Assembly (NCBI GenBank): GCA_965207805.1
Contig: OZ242312.1
Location: 2,604,001 to 2,668,000, forward strand
DNA from: Palauibacter sp965207805
Lineage (GTDB): Bacteria > Gemmatimonadota > Gemmatimonadetes > Palauibacterales > Palauibacteraceae
DNA length: 64,000 bases
Direction of reading: 5' to 3'
Translations under genes and position numbers: made by a program
Notes under the pieces: generated by a model
What the model was told of the DNA's origin: nothing
The model's database searches: none
Seen by the model: the letters and a program-made list of their open reading frames with translations, nothing else
Shown: in pieces, positions 1 through 9,222 of the stretch
Layout: each line of letters starts with the position of its first letter
How positions within the stretch are numbered: position 1 is the first letter of the stretch

Positions 1-2
1 AC

Positions 3-167
3 CAGATCTTCCATGTATCGGGACGGCGGGTTCGCGTGCTGGAGGTCCCCCGCATCGCCTTCGAGGCCCGCTCGGAGGGCGACTTCACGCCGGCCGCGCT
101 CGCCGACGCGCTGGCGGACCGGCTCGTCGATCCCCTCGGCGCCTTCGACCTGATTCTTGGTGGCTAG
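3..167 (+). CDS. C-terminal end of an unidentified protein (5' end outside window)
   Basis: An open frame enters from the left edge and stops at TAG 165-167, leaving 54 residues. Codon use matches the neighbouring genes. The tail contains VRVLEVPRIAF followed by a helical stretch rich in Ala and Asp and a final FDLILGG. No family can be assigned. The VxEVPRI pattern faintly recalls the C-terminal lobe of adenylate-forming enzymes, which would suit a position just upstream of a free-standing ACP, but this is a guess. Confidence 0.5.
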   Translation, partial: QIFHVSGRRVRVLEVPRIAFEARSEGDFTPAALADALADRLVDPLGAFDLILGG

Positions 168-202
168 CTGGCCCCGGACACTCCGTGGGGAACGCATGCG
201 CC

Positions 203-220
203 CCCTCCCCATTTGGAGGG
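203..220 (+). terminator. Weak terminator-like hairpin after the partial gene
   Basis: CCCTCC at 203-208 pairs with GGAGGG at 215-220 across a 6-nt loop. There is no T-run after it, so its activity is uncertain. Confidence 0.3.
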
Positions 221-236
221 TAGAGCGAGTCGTGGC

Positions 237-264
237 TTGACGATGTCGGCATCGGCGGTAGAGT
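237..264 (+). promoter_or_regulatory. Possible sigma-70-type promoter for the ACP gene
   Basis: TTGACG at 237-242 and TAGAGT at 259-264 are separated by 16 bp. They lie about 60 bp upstream of the ACP start. The -35 box is good and the -10 box moderate. Called by eye only. Confidence 0.4.
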
Positions 265-324
265 ATCGCCCCGCGAATCATCGCAGGCGTACCCAATCCA
301 TACCCTTTGCGAAAGGCTGCTCCA

Positions 325-543
325 ATGGCCGCTGAAGCTCGCCTCAGAGAACTCGTCAACGAGCATCTGGATCTGGGCCGTGAACCCCAGTGGGATGGTG
401 GGCTCGCGGACTCAGGCGTTTCCTCGCTCGATGCCGTCGCCTTCAAGAAAGTCGTCGAGTCGGAGTTCGGCGTCTCGATCCCCCCGGAGTGCTTTGACAC
501 GCTGCGCAAGCTGGCCGCGTACATCGACTCCCAGGCCGGCTGA
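325..543 (+). CDS. Free-standing acyl carrier protein
   Basis: A 72-residue protein with the length and helical pattern of an acyl carrier protein, which carries acyl chains on a phosphopantetheine arm in the cytosol. The attachment region reads DSGVSSLDAV, so the usual Asp-Ser-Leu is Ser-Ser-Leu. The second Ser of SSL is the likely phosphopantetheine site. The ATG at 325 is chosen because GAAAGG at 311-316 sits 8 nt upstream; an in-frame TTG at 307 would overlap that site. The gene lies 62 bp before an alpha/beta hydrolase and about 13 kb, across a convergent operon, from the start of the large PKS. It may be a partner for chain priming or release by that PKS; that role is inferred from position only. 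Confidence 0.85.
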   Translation: MAAEARLRELVNEHLDLGREPQWDGGLADSGVSSLDAVAFKKVVESEFGVSIPPECFDTLRKLAAYIDSQAG

Positions 544-566
544 ACGCACCTCGCCGGCTTTGACTG

Positions 567-598
567 CGCCCCCCCGGGCCGACCGGTTCGGGGGGGCG
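567..598 (+). other. Strong GC hairpin between ACP and hydrolase genes
   Basis: CGCCCCCCCG at 567-576 pairs perfectly with CGGGGGGGCG at 589-598 around a 12-nt loop. The stem ends 7 bases before the hydrolase ATG at 606, so it can mask that gene's ribosome-binding region or act as an attenuator. No T-run follows. Confidence 0.55.
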
Positions 599-605
599 GC
601 CTGAC

Positions 606-1517
606 ATGACTTCCGGCGCCCTTTGGGAGATACCGGAACCGCATTCCGTGGACGATGTTCGGCACGATGACGGCAGCGTCACGAGAGTGCGGCGACACGG
701 GAACACCCGCGGCCGCCGTCTGCTCGTGGGCCACGGCAACGGTCTCGCGGTCGACCTGTATTACCCGTTCTGGTCGCGGTTCCTGGATGACTTCGATGTG
801 TTCGTCTACGACCTGAGAAACCACGGCTGGAACGCCATCGGTCCGCGCGACGAGCACAATGTCCCCAACATGATCCGCGACCAGGAACAGGTCGTCGAGG
901 CCATCGCGGCCCGCTACGGCCCTGCGCCGACGATCGGTGCCTTCCACTCCCTTTCGGCGCTGACGGCGCTCCTGTCGGACTCGCTCGGCACCGGTCGAAC
1001 CGGTGAACTCGCCGCCTGGATCCTCTTCGACCCCCCTCTCTTCAAACCGAGGCTGGGCGAGGCCGAGTTCGACAAGTCCGCCGACCGGTCGGCGGAACTC
1101 GCCCGGCGTCGGACGGACCGGTTCGGTAAAGCATCCGAGTTTTCGGAACTCCTCCACCATCTCGTGCTGTCGCGCGCCGTTCCGGGGGCCGCGGAGCTGA
1201 TGGCGAGCACGGTGCTTCGCGAAGCTGCGGACGGGGAGAGCGTCGAGCTTCGGTGTCCGCGCGAATACGAGGCGCAGATCTTCGCCTACGCGCGCACCTA
1301 CGCCTTCCTCGTGGACCTGGGGAGCCTTCCGTGTCCGACCAAGGTCATCGGGTCGGACCCCACGATGACGTTCTCGTACATGCCGTCGTTCAATCTCAGC
1401 CACATCAACACGGTCGACTACGACTTCATACCGGAATCCACGCATTTTCTGCAGGTGGAGCATCCCGGGGAGTGCGTCGAACTGATGCGCGACTTCCTGG
1501 AGGGCCACGGCCTGTAG
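606..1517 (+). CDS. Alpha/beta hydrolase, thioesterase-like candidate
   Basis: A 303-residue cytosolic protein without a signal peptide. The oxyanion-side motif GHGNG follows the first strand (LLVGHGNG). A nucleophile-elbow motif, GAFHSLSA, places the probable catalytic Ser at 115. A late THF motif places the catalytic His near 280. These fit the alpha/beta hydrolase fold, whose members cleave esters and thioesters. It follows the ACP gene and converges on the PKS-permease operon, ending 16 bp from the permease stop codon. The PKS has no thioesterase domain, so this enzyme could release its product. That is inference; any other esterase or lipase-like role remains possible. Confidence 0.75.
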   Translation: MTSGALWEIPEPHSVDDVRHDDGSVTRVRRHGNTRGRRLLVGHGNGLAVDLYYPFWSRFLDDFDVFVYDLRNHGWNAIGPRDEHNVPNMIRDQEQVVEAIAARYGPAPTIGAFHSLSALTALLSDSLGTGRTGELAAWILFDPPLFKPRLGEAEFDKSADRSAELARRRTDRFGKASEFSELLHHLVLSRAVPGAAELMASTVLREAADGESVELRCPREYEAQIFAYARTYAFLVDLGSLPCPTKVIGSDPTMTFSYMPSFNLSHINTVDYDFIPESTHFLQVEHPGECVELMRDFLEGHGL

Positions 1518-1533
1518 GCCCCGACGACCCGCC

Positions 1534-3282
1534 TCAACCCGAGACGGCTACCCGAACGGTGACGATGTCGGTGTCGTAGTACTGCCGATGGCGCACCGAC
1601 GAGGCCAGGTGTCGCAGGAGGCGCAGCGACACCTCGCTCTCCGCGGAGGTCTCCTCGACCTCTCCGCTGAGCAGTGCGAGGCGATCCTGGAGGTTCTCGT
1701 CCCGCGGGGCGACTACGAATTCGAGCGCCACCTCACTCCTGTCGCGCCGCGCCGCCATGACGAGCCGCCGCTGAGCCGGGCCATCTCCGGACGCCTCCGG
1801 CCGGGCCAGCGAGAGGAGCGCCTCCTCGGCGGCGGCGTCCAGGCGGTCCGCGGCCTCCGCGTCCAAGCCCGCCTTCGCTGCGAAGGTCCCGAGAAACTCC
1901 CGGATCCGCGGGAGCGCGGCCGGACCCGACTCCGTCTCGATGCGTGCCCGGCGGGGTGCGGTCAGGCGCAGGAAGGAGGTCAGCGCGATGGCGGTGAAGC
2001 CGCCGGCGTTCATCCCGTTGGCCAGCAGGCCGCCCGCGAATGCGGACACCTGGTCGGGGAGGATGAGCCCGTACTGCAAACTGACGCCTGTGAGGAAGGA
2101 GAGGCCGACGACGACGCCGTCGCGAAAACCGAGTCCGCCCTGCAGGACGATCTTGAGGCCGATCGCGAACAGCATCGCGAGGAGGACGGCCAGATACGCG
2201 GCGAAGACCGGATCCGGGACCGCGAGCACGACCGCGAAGACCTTGGGAAGGAAGGCGAAGGCGATGAAGGCGGCGCCGGCCGCCAAACCCACGCCGCGCG
2301 CCGCCACCCCGGTGAGCTGCGTGAGGGGCACGCTGGTCGTGGTCGCGCTGCCGGGCACCGTGCCGGCGCACCCGGCCAGCAGATTGCCCATCCCGTCCAC
2401 GGCCACCGCACCCTGCACGGCCCGGAAATCGGTCGCACGATTCGCCCGCCGCCACGACACTCGCTGGACCGCGACCGCGCTGCTCATCGTCCGGATGGCC
2501 GCGATCACGGCCACGAGCAGGAACGAGGGCAGGAGGGTCCAGAAGGCGGGCCCGAACTCGAGGTCGAAGCCCGGCGGGCGCGGGCTCGGCAGGGCGACCC
2601 ACGTCGCGGCCGCTATGCGGTCCACATCGTACAGGCCGTAGGAGGCGGCGATCGCGGTCCCGACAATCACGCCGATGACCGGGGCCCACAGGCGGAGCGC
2701 CCCCGCCCCGCGCAGGGCGAGACATCCGATCAGGATCAGCGTGACGAAGAAACTGAGCGGAGCGCCCGGGAGTACGCGGCCGTCGGGCCCGGTGGCCAGG
2801 AGCCCCGACACGAACGGCAACACCGTCACCGGAATCAGCATGATCACCGTGCCGGAGACGGATGGGGTCAGGATCCGCTGGAAGAGCGACAGCCGCCAGG
2901 AGAGCAGCAGCGGGATGAACGCGGCGACCACGACGAGGGTCGCGAGGAGGGCCGGGCCACCCTGCGTGAGCGCCATGATGCTCGCCGGGATGAAGGCGCC
3001 GGAGGTACCCATCAGGAGGACGTGTCCGGCGCCGAGGCGCCCCGTCCGGACCGCCTGCAGCATCGTCGCCAGACCGCAGACGGTGACGGAGGCGAGCACG
3101 GCCCACGAAAGATAGGCCTCGCTGACGCCGGCGGCCCGCATCACGACCAGCGGGATCAACACGATCGCTGCAATGTTCAGCACGGCAAGCTGAAGCCCGA
3201 CGCCGAGCGTCAAGGGCCTCGGAGGCTTCTCGCCGGGCTCGTAGCGGACGCCGGCCGCGCCGTCCGCCGCGGTGGCGTTCAA
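1534..3282 (-). CDS. NCS2 (xanthine/uracil) family permease with C-terminal HATPase-like domain
   Basis: 582 residues. Residues about 20-450 are highly hydrophobic, with 12-14 predicted helices and the glycine-rich pattern of nucleobase:cation symporter-2 permeases, which import purines or pyrimidines. A cytoplasmic tail of about 130 residues follows. It resembles the RsbW/anti-sigma HATPase fold: a helix with EEALLSLA where the N-box E..xN would lie, then strands, then an SLRLLRHLASSV helix and a final strand pair. The N-box Asn appears to be Ser, so ATP binding is doubtful. The start codon overlaps the PKS stop codon by 4 bp (ATGA), so the two are probably translationally coupled. The substrate cannot be told from sequence. 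Confidence 0.85.
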   Translation of the reverse strand: MNATAADGAAGVRYEPGEKPPRPLTLGVGLQLAVLNIAAIVLIPLVVMRAAGVSEAYLSWAVLASVTVCGLATMLQAVRTGRLGAGHVLLMGTSGAFIPASIMALTQGGPALLATLVVVAAFIPLLLSWRLSLFQRILTPSVSGTVIMLIPVTVLPFVSGLLATGPDGRVLPGAPLSFFVTLILIGCLALRGAGALRLWAPVIGVIVGTAIAASYGLYDVDRIAAATWVALPSPRPPGFDLEFGPAFWTLLPSFLLVAVIAAIRTMSSAVAVQRVSWRRANRATDFRAVQGAVAVDGMGNLLAGCAGTVPGSATTTSVPLTQLTGVAARGVGLAAGAAFIAFAFLPKVFAVVLAVPDPVFAAYLAVLLAMLFAIGLKIVLQGGLGFRDGVVVGLSFLTGVSLQYGLILPDQVSAFAGGLLANGMNAGGFTAIALTSFLRLTAPRRARIETESGPAALPRIREFLGTFAAKAGLDAEAADRLDAAAEEALLSLARPEASGDGPAQRRLVMAARRDRSEVALEFVVAPRDENLQDRLALLSGEVEETSAESEVSLRLLRHLASSVRHRQYYDTDIVTVRVAVSG

Positions 3283-6200
3283 GCCCCTGTCTCGATCCAG
3301 TGGCGTCTGCGCTGGAACGGATAGCCGGGGAGCGCGACCCGGCGTCTCGCCTCACCCGCGAACAGGCCCGCGAAGGAGACGGGAAGGCCGGCCCCGTACC
3401 CCCTCGCCACGGACTCCGCAAAGGGCACGTCGACGCCATCCTCCGCGTTCGGCCAGTCGCGAAGCGCCGTCGGACCCGCGGACGAAGCCGCGCCGATGCT
3501 CACCACGAGGTCCACGTCGAGATCGGCCAGCGCGCGGGAGGTGCGGCCGGGATCCGCGGGCGCCCGCGCCTGCTCGCGCCAGTAAGCGCCGTCCGGCGCC
3601 CGGGAAGCGTCCATCCTGCGGCCCGTCACCTGGCTGACGATCGCCACGGAAGGCGGCGATAGCTCCATCCCCTCCGCCGCGGCTTCCAGGTCGTCGAGCG
3701 GATCGTGCGCGGATTCTCCCGCTTCGCCGTCGGGCACGGCGGCCGCCAGACGCTGTTTCGGCCGGGCCATGGCGGTTCCTCTCGCCGCGGCGAGGCGCGC
3801 CCCGTCCTCCAGGCTGAAGACGCCGGCGGCCCAGCCGGCTGCCAGCTCGCCGGCGCCGGAGCCCGCGACCGCGCCGGGACGGATGCCCACGCTCGCCCAG
3901 AGCGCCGCGAGCGCGCAGCCGCGGGCGTACGCGGCCGGCTGCGCCCACTCGGGGTCCCGCAGCGTTCCCTGCGCCCCCGCGCGGCCGAACATCACGTCGA
4001 GGAGCGACGCCCCGTCCCGTTCTTCCCTCAGCACCGCGTCGCAGCGATCGAGGACGGCGCGGACGACCGGCTCCCGTTCGTACAGATCCTCGCCCGCTCT
4101 GTCCCGGCTGCCCTCTTCTCCGGCGAAGACGAAGGCCACCTTCGGTGGGCTGCCCGGCTCGGCGTCGCGGCGCCATTCGTCGTCGACCGCCTGCTCCGCG
4201 AGGACGCTCAGTTCATCGCGCAGCGACTCCACGTCGCGGAACGGGAGGCCGGCCCGGTGGGCGAGGTGAGTCCGGCCGACACCCGCCGTCCAGGCCATGT
4301 CCGCGAGCACCGAGTCTCCGGCGCTGCCCTCATCCGACGCCTCTCCGCCGTGTCCCTCCAGCCACTCGAGATACCGCCCCGCCAACTCCTTCAACGCCCG
4401 GGGCGACTTCGCCGACAGAGGCAGAAGGCGAGTCTCCCGTGGAGCGACGGCGGAGGCGAGCGGCAGCGACCCGACCGACTCGGGCACGGCGACCGGAACC
4501 GCGACCGCCGGACCCGCGGGCATCGGGGCGCCGTTCAGGGTCGAAACGCGGTCCGGCCCGCCGTTCCCCTCGACGACGACGTGGGCGTTCGTCCCCGAAA
4601 TTCCGAACGAGCTCACGCCCGCCCGGGGCGGCCGATCCCCGTTCGCCGGCCACGCCACCGCCTCGTCGGTGACCCGCACCGGAAGGTCCTCCCAGGCGAG
4701 ATGAGGGTTCGGGTTGTGGAAGTGCAACTGCTTCGGGATCCGGCCCTCGTTCATGGCGAGGACGGCCTTGATGAGGCTCGCGATCCCGGCCGCGCACTCG
4801 AGGTGGCCGATGTTCGTCTTCACCGAACCGATGAGGAGGGGCCGCTCCTCGTCGCGTTCCCGGCCGTAGACAGCCGCGGCCGCCTGCACTTCGATGGGGT
4901 CGCCGAGATCGGATCCCACCCCGTTCGCCTCGAGGTAGTCCACCGAGGCCGGCGGGACGCCCGCCCGTGCGAGCGCCTTCTCGATCACGCGTTCCTGGGC
5001 CGGCCCGTTCGGGACGGTGAGCCCCGCGCTCGTTCCGTTCTGGTTGACGGCGGATCCGCGGATCACGCCCCAGATCCGGTCGCCATCCGCCTTCGCGTCG
5101 GCGAGCCGCTTGAGGACGACCATCCCGCAGCCCTCGCCGCGCACGAATCCGTCCGCCGCCGCATCGAAGGTGTGGCAGCGTCCGCTCGCCGAGAGCAGCC
5201 CGACCTCCGTCATGAAGGTGGCCGTCTCGGGCCACAGGATCGCGTTGACGCCGCCGACGAGGGCCAGTTCCACTTCTCCCTGCCGGACCGCGGCGGCCGC
5301 CTGGTGGACGGCCACGAGCGAGGAAGCGCACGCCATGTCGAGCGGCACCGCGGGACCGGTGAGACCGAGCGCGAAGGAGATCCGGCCAGCGGTCACGCTC
5401 ATCGTCGTCCCCAGGTATCCGTGCCCGTGGCCCATGGCCGCGGCGAGATCCCGGTAGTCTCCCGTGGTGACTCCGGTGTAGACCCCCGTATTCGTGCCCT
5501 TCAACTGCGCCGAATCCAGGCCCGCATCCTCCAGCGCGTGCCACGTCGTCTCGAGCAGGAGACGCTGGCGGGGGTCCATCATCCGCGCCTCGATCGGAGT
5601 GATCCCGAAGAAGCGCGCGTCGAACTTGTCGATGTCCTCGAGGAAGGCGCCGCGGCGCGAGTCGTGATCCTCCGAGGCGGGATCTCCGGCCACGCCGTGC
5701 CAGGGGCCCGCGTCCCGGCGCCCGTCCGTGACCGCATCCGTCCCGGCGTCGAGCTGGCGCCAGAAGGCGGCAAGGTCCGGCGCGCCGGGGAAACGGCACG
5801 CCATGCCGACGATCGCGACGCCGTCGTCCTCGTCCCGCGCCGGATCGCGCTCGGACGGTTGTACCGGAACCTCGACCGCCGGCTCCGGGGCCGGGGCGGG
5901 GGCCGGCGCCTCGCCCCCATCCCCGAGCTCCTCGGCCAGATGCGCGGCGAGTTCGGCGATGTTGGGATAGTCGAACACGAGCGTGTTCGGCGCCGTGTAC
6001 GTGCCGGAGAACGCCCGGTTCAGCCGGTTGCGCAACTCCACGGCCATCAGCGAATCCATCCCCAGATCGAAGAATCCAACCGTGGGGGCCGGAGCCGACG
6101 ACAGTCGCAGGACGGCCTGCACTTCTCCCTGCACGAACGACACCAGAAGGTCCTGGCGTTCCGCCGCCAGCGTTCCGCGAAGCCGGGTGAGGACGTCCTC

Positions 6201-9200
6201 GGAGGAGGCGTCGTCACCCGCCCGGGCCTCGGACGCCTGGGAGAGCAGATCCTCGAGCATGGGCGGCGGATCCTCGACGGCCTCCTCGAACACATCCCAA
6301 TCCATCGACATGACGACGGACGTCGTGGCGTCCTGCCGCACGAGCCGATCGAACGCCCGCATGCCCTGTTGCGGCGTGAACCAGCGGCCTCCGAGCGCCG
6401 ACCGCTGCCGGTCGATCCGGTCGCGCTGTTCGGCCGCTTCGCCGATGTCCGACCAGGCGCCCCAGGCGATGGCCTGTCCCGGGAGTCCCAGTGCGCGGCG
6501 GTGGCCGGCGAGCTGGTCCAGGAAGGCGTTGGCCGAGGCGTGGTTCGTCTGGCCCGGATTGCCCATGACGCCGACCCGGCTCGAGAAGAGCGTGAAGAAG
6601 TCCAGGTCGCGGTCCATCGTCGCGCGGTGCAGGTGCCAGGCGCCGAGGATCTTGGGCCACAGCACCCTCTCGAACCGCTCCCAGCTCTGATTGGGGAGCG
6701 CGCCGTCCGACAGCACGCCCACGCTGTGGATCACGCCTCCGAGCGGCGGCAGGTCGCGCTCGATGCGCTCGAGCATCCCGTCGATGGCCCCCTGGTCGGT
6801 CATGTCGGCCAGTTCGACCTGGATCGTCGCGCCGCGTTGCCGGAGCGCGCGGATCGCTTCCTCGGCTTCGGGGTCCGGGTCCCGCCGCCCGTTCAGCACG
6901 ACCGCTCCGGCGCCCCGTTCGGCGAGCCAGTCGGCCACGGCGATCCCGATCCCGCCCAGGCCGCCCGTCACCAGGTAGCTCCGATCCGCGCGCAGCGCGC
7001 CCCGCACGAGCGGAGGCGTCGTCACCACGATCTTCCCCAGGTGGCGGGCCGAGCGCATGAACGACAGCGCCGCGCCCGCCTCGGCCAGCGGCCACCGGCT
7101 GTGGATGATGGGCTGGAGTTCTCCGGCCGAGACGCGGGCCATCAGGCCCCGCAGGATCCGTCCCGCCCACGCCGGGTCCGTCTTCTTGACCACGTCAAGT
7201 TCGAGGATCCAGTAGCCCACGTCCGGACGCACGGCCGCCATCTCCTCTTCGGTGAGGATGTCGCGCCGGGCCATCTCGACGAAGCGTCCCCCCTGCCGGA
7301 GACAGGCGAGGCTCGCGTCGATGAAGCCCTCGCTCGTTAGGCTGTTCAGGACCACGTCCACGCCCTCGCCGCCCGTCGCCTCAAGGATCTCCTCCCCGAA
7401 GTCCGTCGTGCGGCTGTCGAACACGTGCTCGACGCCCAGCGAACGCAGATACGCCTGTTTCGGGGCGCTGGCCGTGGCGAAGACCTGCGCGCCGGCCGCC
7501 TGCACGAGCTGGATCGCGGCCAGTCCGACACCGCCCGCGCCCGCGTGCACGAGCACCCGTTCGCCCGCTTCCAGCCCGGACAGTTCGAAGGACAGCGCCG
7601 CCGACACGAACGCGCTCGGCACCGTCGCCAGGCCGCTGACGGAGAAGCCTTCCGGCGCGGGAGCGACGAGTTCCTCGTGCGTGATCATCTGGGGCGCGAA
7701 GGCGCCGAACCCCAGTCCCACGACGTGATCGCCGACCGCCACGGAGGACACGTCGGAACCCACCTCGAGGATGTGGCCGCACATTTCCCGCCCCAGCAGC
7801 CCCTCCTCGATGAAGCCGAGCGACCGGAACACGTCCCAGAAGTTGAGGCCGGAGGCCTCGACCGCGACGCGAACTTCATGCGGTTCCAGCGGCCGCGCGG
7901 GCAGGGGCTGTACGTGCGGTCGGTCAAACACGCCCCCTGTATCCGGCGCCAGCACCCATTCCGTCTCCTCCGGGAACTCGAGGCGCTCGGGGCCCGAGTC
8001 CATCCGCACGAGACGCGCCACCCGACGGCTTCCGCGGCGGTACGCGATGTGGTTTTCGGGGTCCGGGTAGAGGAGTTCGTTCACGAGATCCGGTTCCGGC
8101 GCCATCGAGCCGGGATCCAGATCGAGCATCCGTGCCTGCAGGTGCGCCGCTTCCCGGGCCACGCCCTTGCCGAACCCCCACACGGCGGCCCCGGCGAGTT
8201 CCCCGCCCCGCTCCCTCTCGAGGATCTGGGCCCCGCGAGTGATGAACCACACGCCCCTTTCGGGAGTCAGATCCGAGTCGCCCACGCCCTGCACGAGCGC
8301 GAGCGCGCTCGCCACCGCGCCCTCGACATCCGCCGCCAGTTCATCGGTCGTGGCGCGCTCCCCGTGGCCATCCAGCGCCGCGAGATGCACGGCGCCGTGG
8401 AACGGGACCTCCGCGGGCAGGCTCTCGATCAGGGACCGCCACGCCTCGCGGTCGCCGGCACTCTTTCCGTCCGCCACGACGACGGTCTGGTTCCGCGCCC
8501 TCATCCCGGCGGCCAGCCTCTCCGCGACGCCGCCATCGTCCGCGGCTAGCACCCACGCGCCCGCGGGCTCCGCCACCTTCGCCGGGCCCTGCGCCACGAT
8601 CACGCCCTTGTCGAGCTTCATGTCGGGATCGGACTCGTCGACCCCGAGGACTTCCACCGCCTCGAACCCCGCATCGCCGAGGGCCTGTCGCCATACTCCG
8701 GGCCCGGCCAGCGCGTGGTGCGGACGGTAGTCATCGGCGAAGCGCCACCAGCCGTCGAGCTGCCCGAACGTGAGGTCCATCCAGCCCAGGCCGGTGAGGT
8801 TCTCGAGCGCGACCAGTTGCCCGGACGGCGCCATGAGGTCCCGGCAGTGTCCGAGCGTCTCCTCCAGGTATCGCGTCGCGTGCAGCACGTTCGAGGCGAT
8901 CATGAGGTCGTAGCCGTGGGCGTCGAAACCCTGGGCGATGGGGTCCTTCTCGATGTCCAGGGGACGGTACTCGATACACCCGCCGCCGTCGCCGAAGCGC
9001 GCCTCGGCCTCCGCGAAGAAACCGGCGGAGATGTCGGTGTACACGTACTCGAACCGCCCCGCCGGAAGCTCGGGCAGGACCGACGCGGTCGCCGACCCCG
9101 TCCCCGCTCCGACCTCGATCACCCGCAGCCGCCGGCCGTCGGGGAGCGTGGCCACCAGGGCCCGCACCGCCTCCGCCAGCAGCTCGTTCGCCGCGCGCGC

Positions 9201-9219
9201 GACGGGTGCCTTCAGGTAC
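3279..9219 (-). CDS. Type I polyketide synthase, C-terminal part (cMT-ER-KR-ACP-KS-AT), after a frameshift
   Basis: Continuation of the PKS that starts at 13554; corrected for one extra base it gives a 3424-residue protein. Domains in whole-protein residues: C-methyltransferase about 1400-1700 (VIEVGAGTG); enoylreductase about 1870-2180 (NADPH loop HAGAGGVGL); ketoreductase about 2190-2420 (VTGGLGGIG, with NHASAN where the catalytic Tyr usually sits, His2338); ACP about 2460-2540 (GMDSL, Ser2501); second KS about 2565-2990; second AT about 3130-3400. The second KS keeps its Cys (2742) but has EANGVGS for EAHGTGT, so the first catalytic His is Asn2877. The second AT has GSGAG for GHSxG (Ser to Gly3233) and lacks the segment that normally carries the FHS His. 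No ACP or thioesterase follows. This frame is open upstream to 9347, but residues before 9219 are out of register. Confidence 0.9.
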
Positions 9220-9222
9220 AAG
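9219..9222 (-). other. Frameshift within the PKS (one extra base)
   Basis: Upstream the PKS reads ...SGEPTAAD in one frame; downstream LYLKAPVARAANELL, a conserved pre-methyltransferase segment, is in the next. Removing one of the two A:T pairs at 9220-9221 gives GAC CTG TAC CTG and a continuous protein. The frame carrying the N-terminal half stays open to 8731 but becomes Arg/Gly-rich nonsense. Either a sequencing or assembly error or a true mutation. Confidence 0.8.

Noticed and set aside
1588..3324. 578-residue plus-strand open frame across the permease
   Set aside because: It is antisense to a clear membrane protein, is rich in Arg, Gly and Glu, and matches no family. Long antisense frames are common in GC-rich DNA.
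3705..7340. 1211-residue plus-strand open frame inside the PKS
   Set aside because: Antisense to conserved KR, ACP, KS and AT domains; composition is Arg/His/Asp-biased with no start signal.
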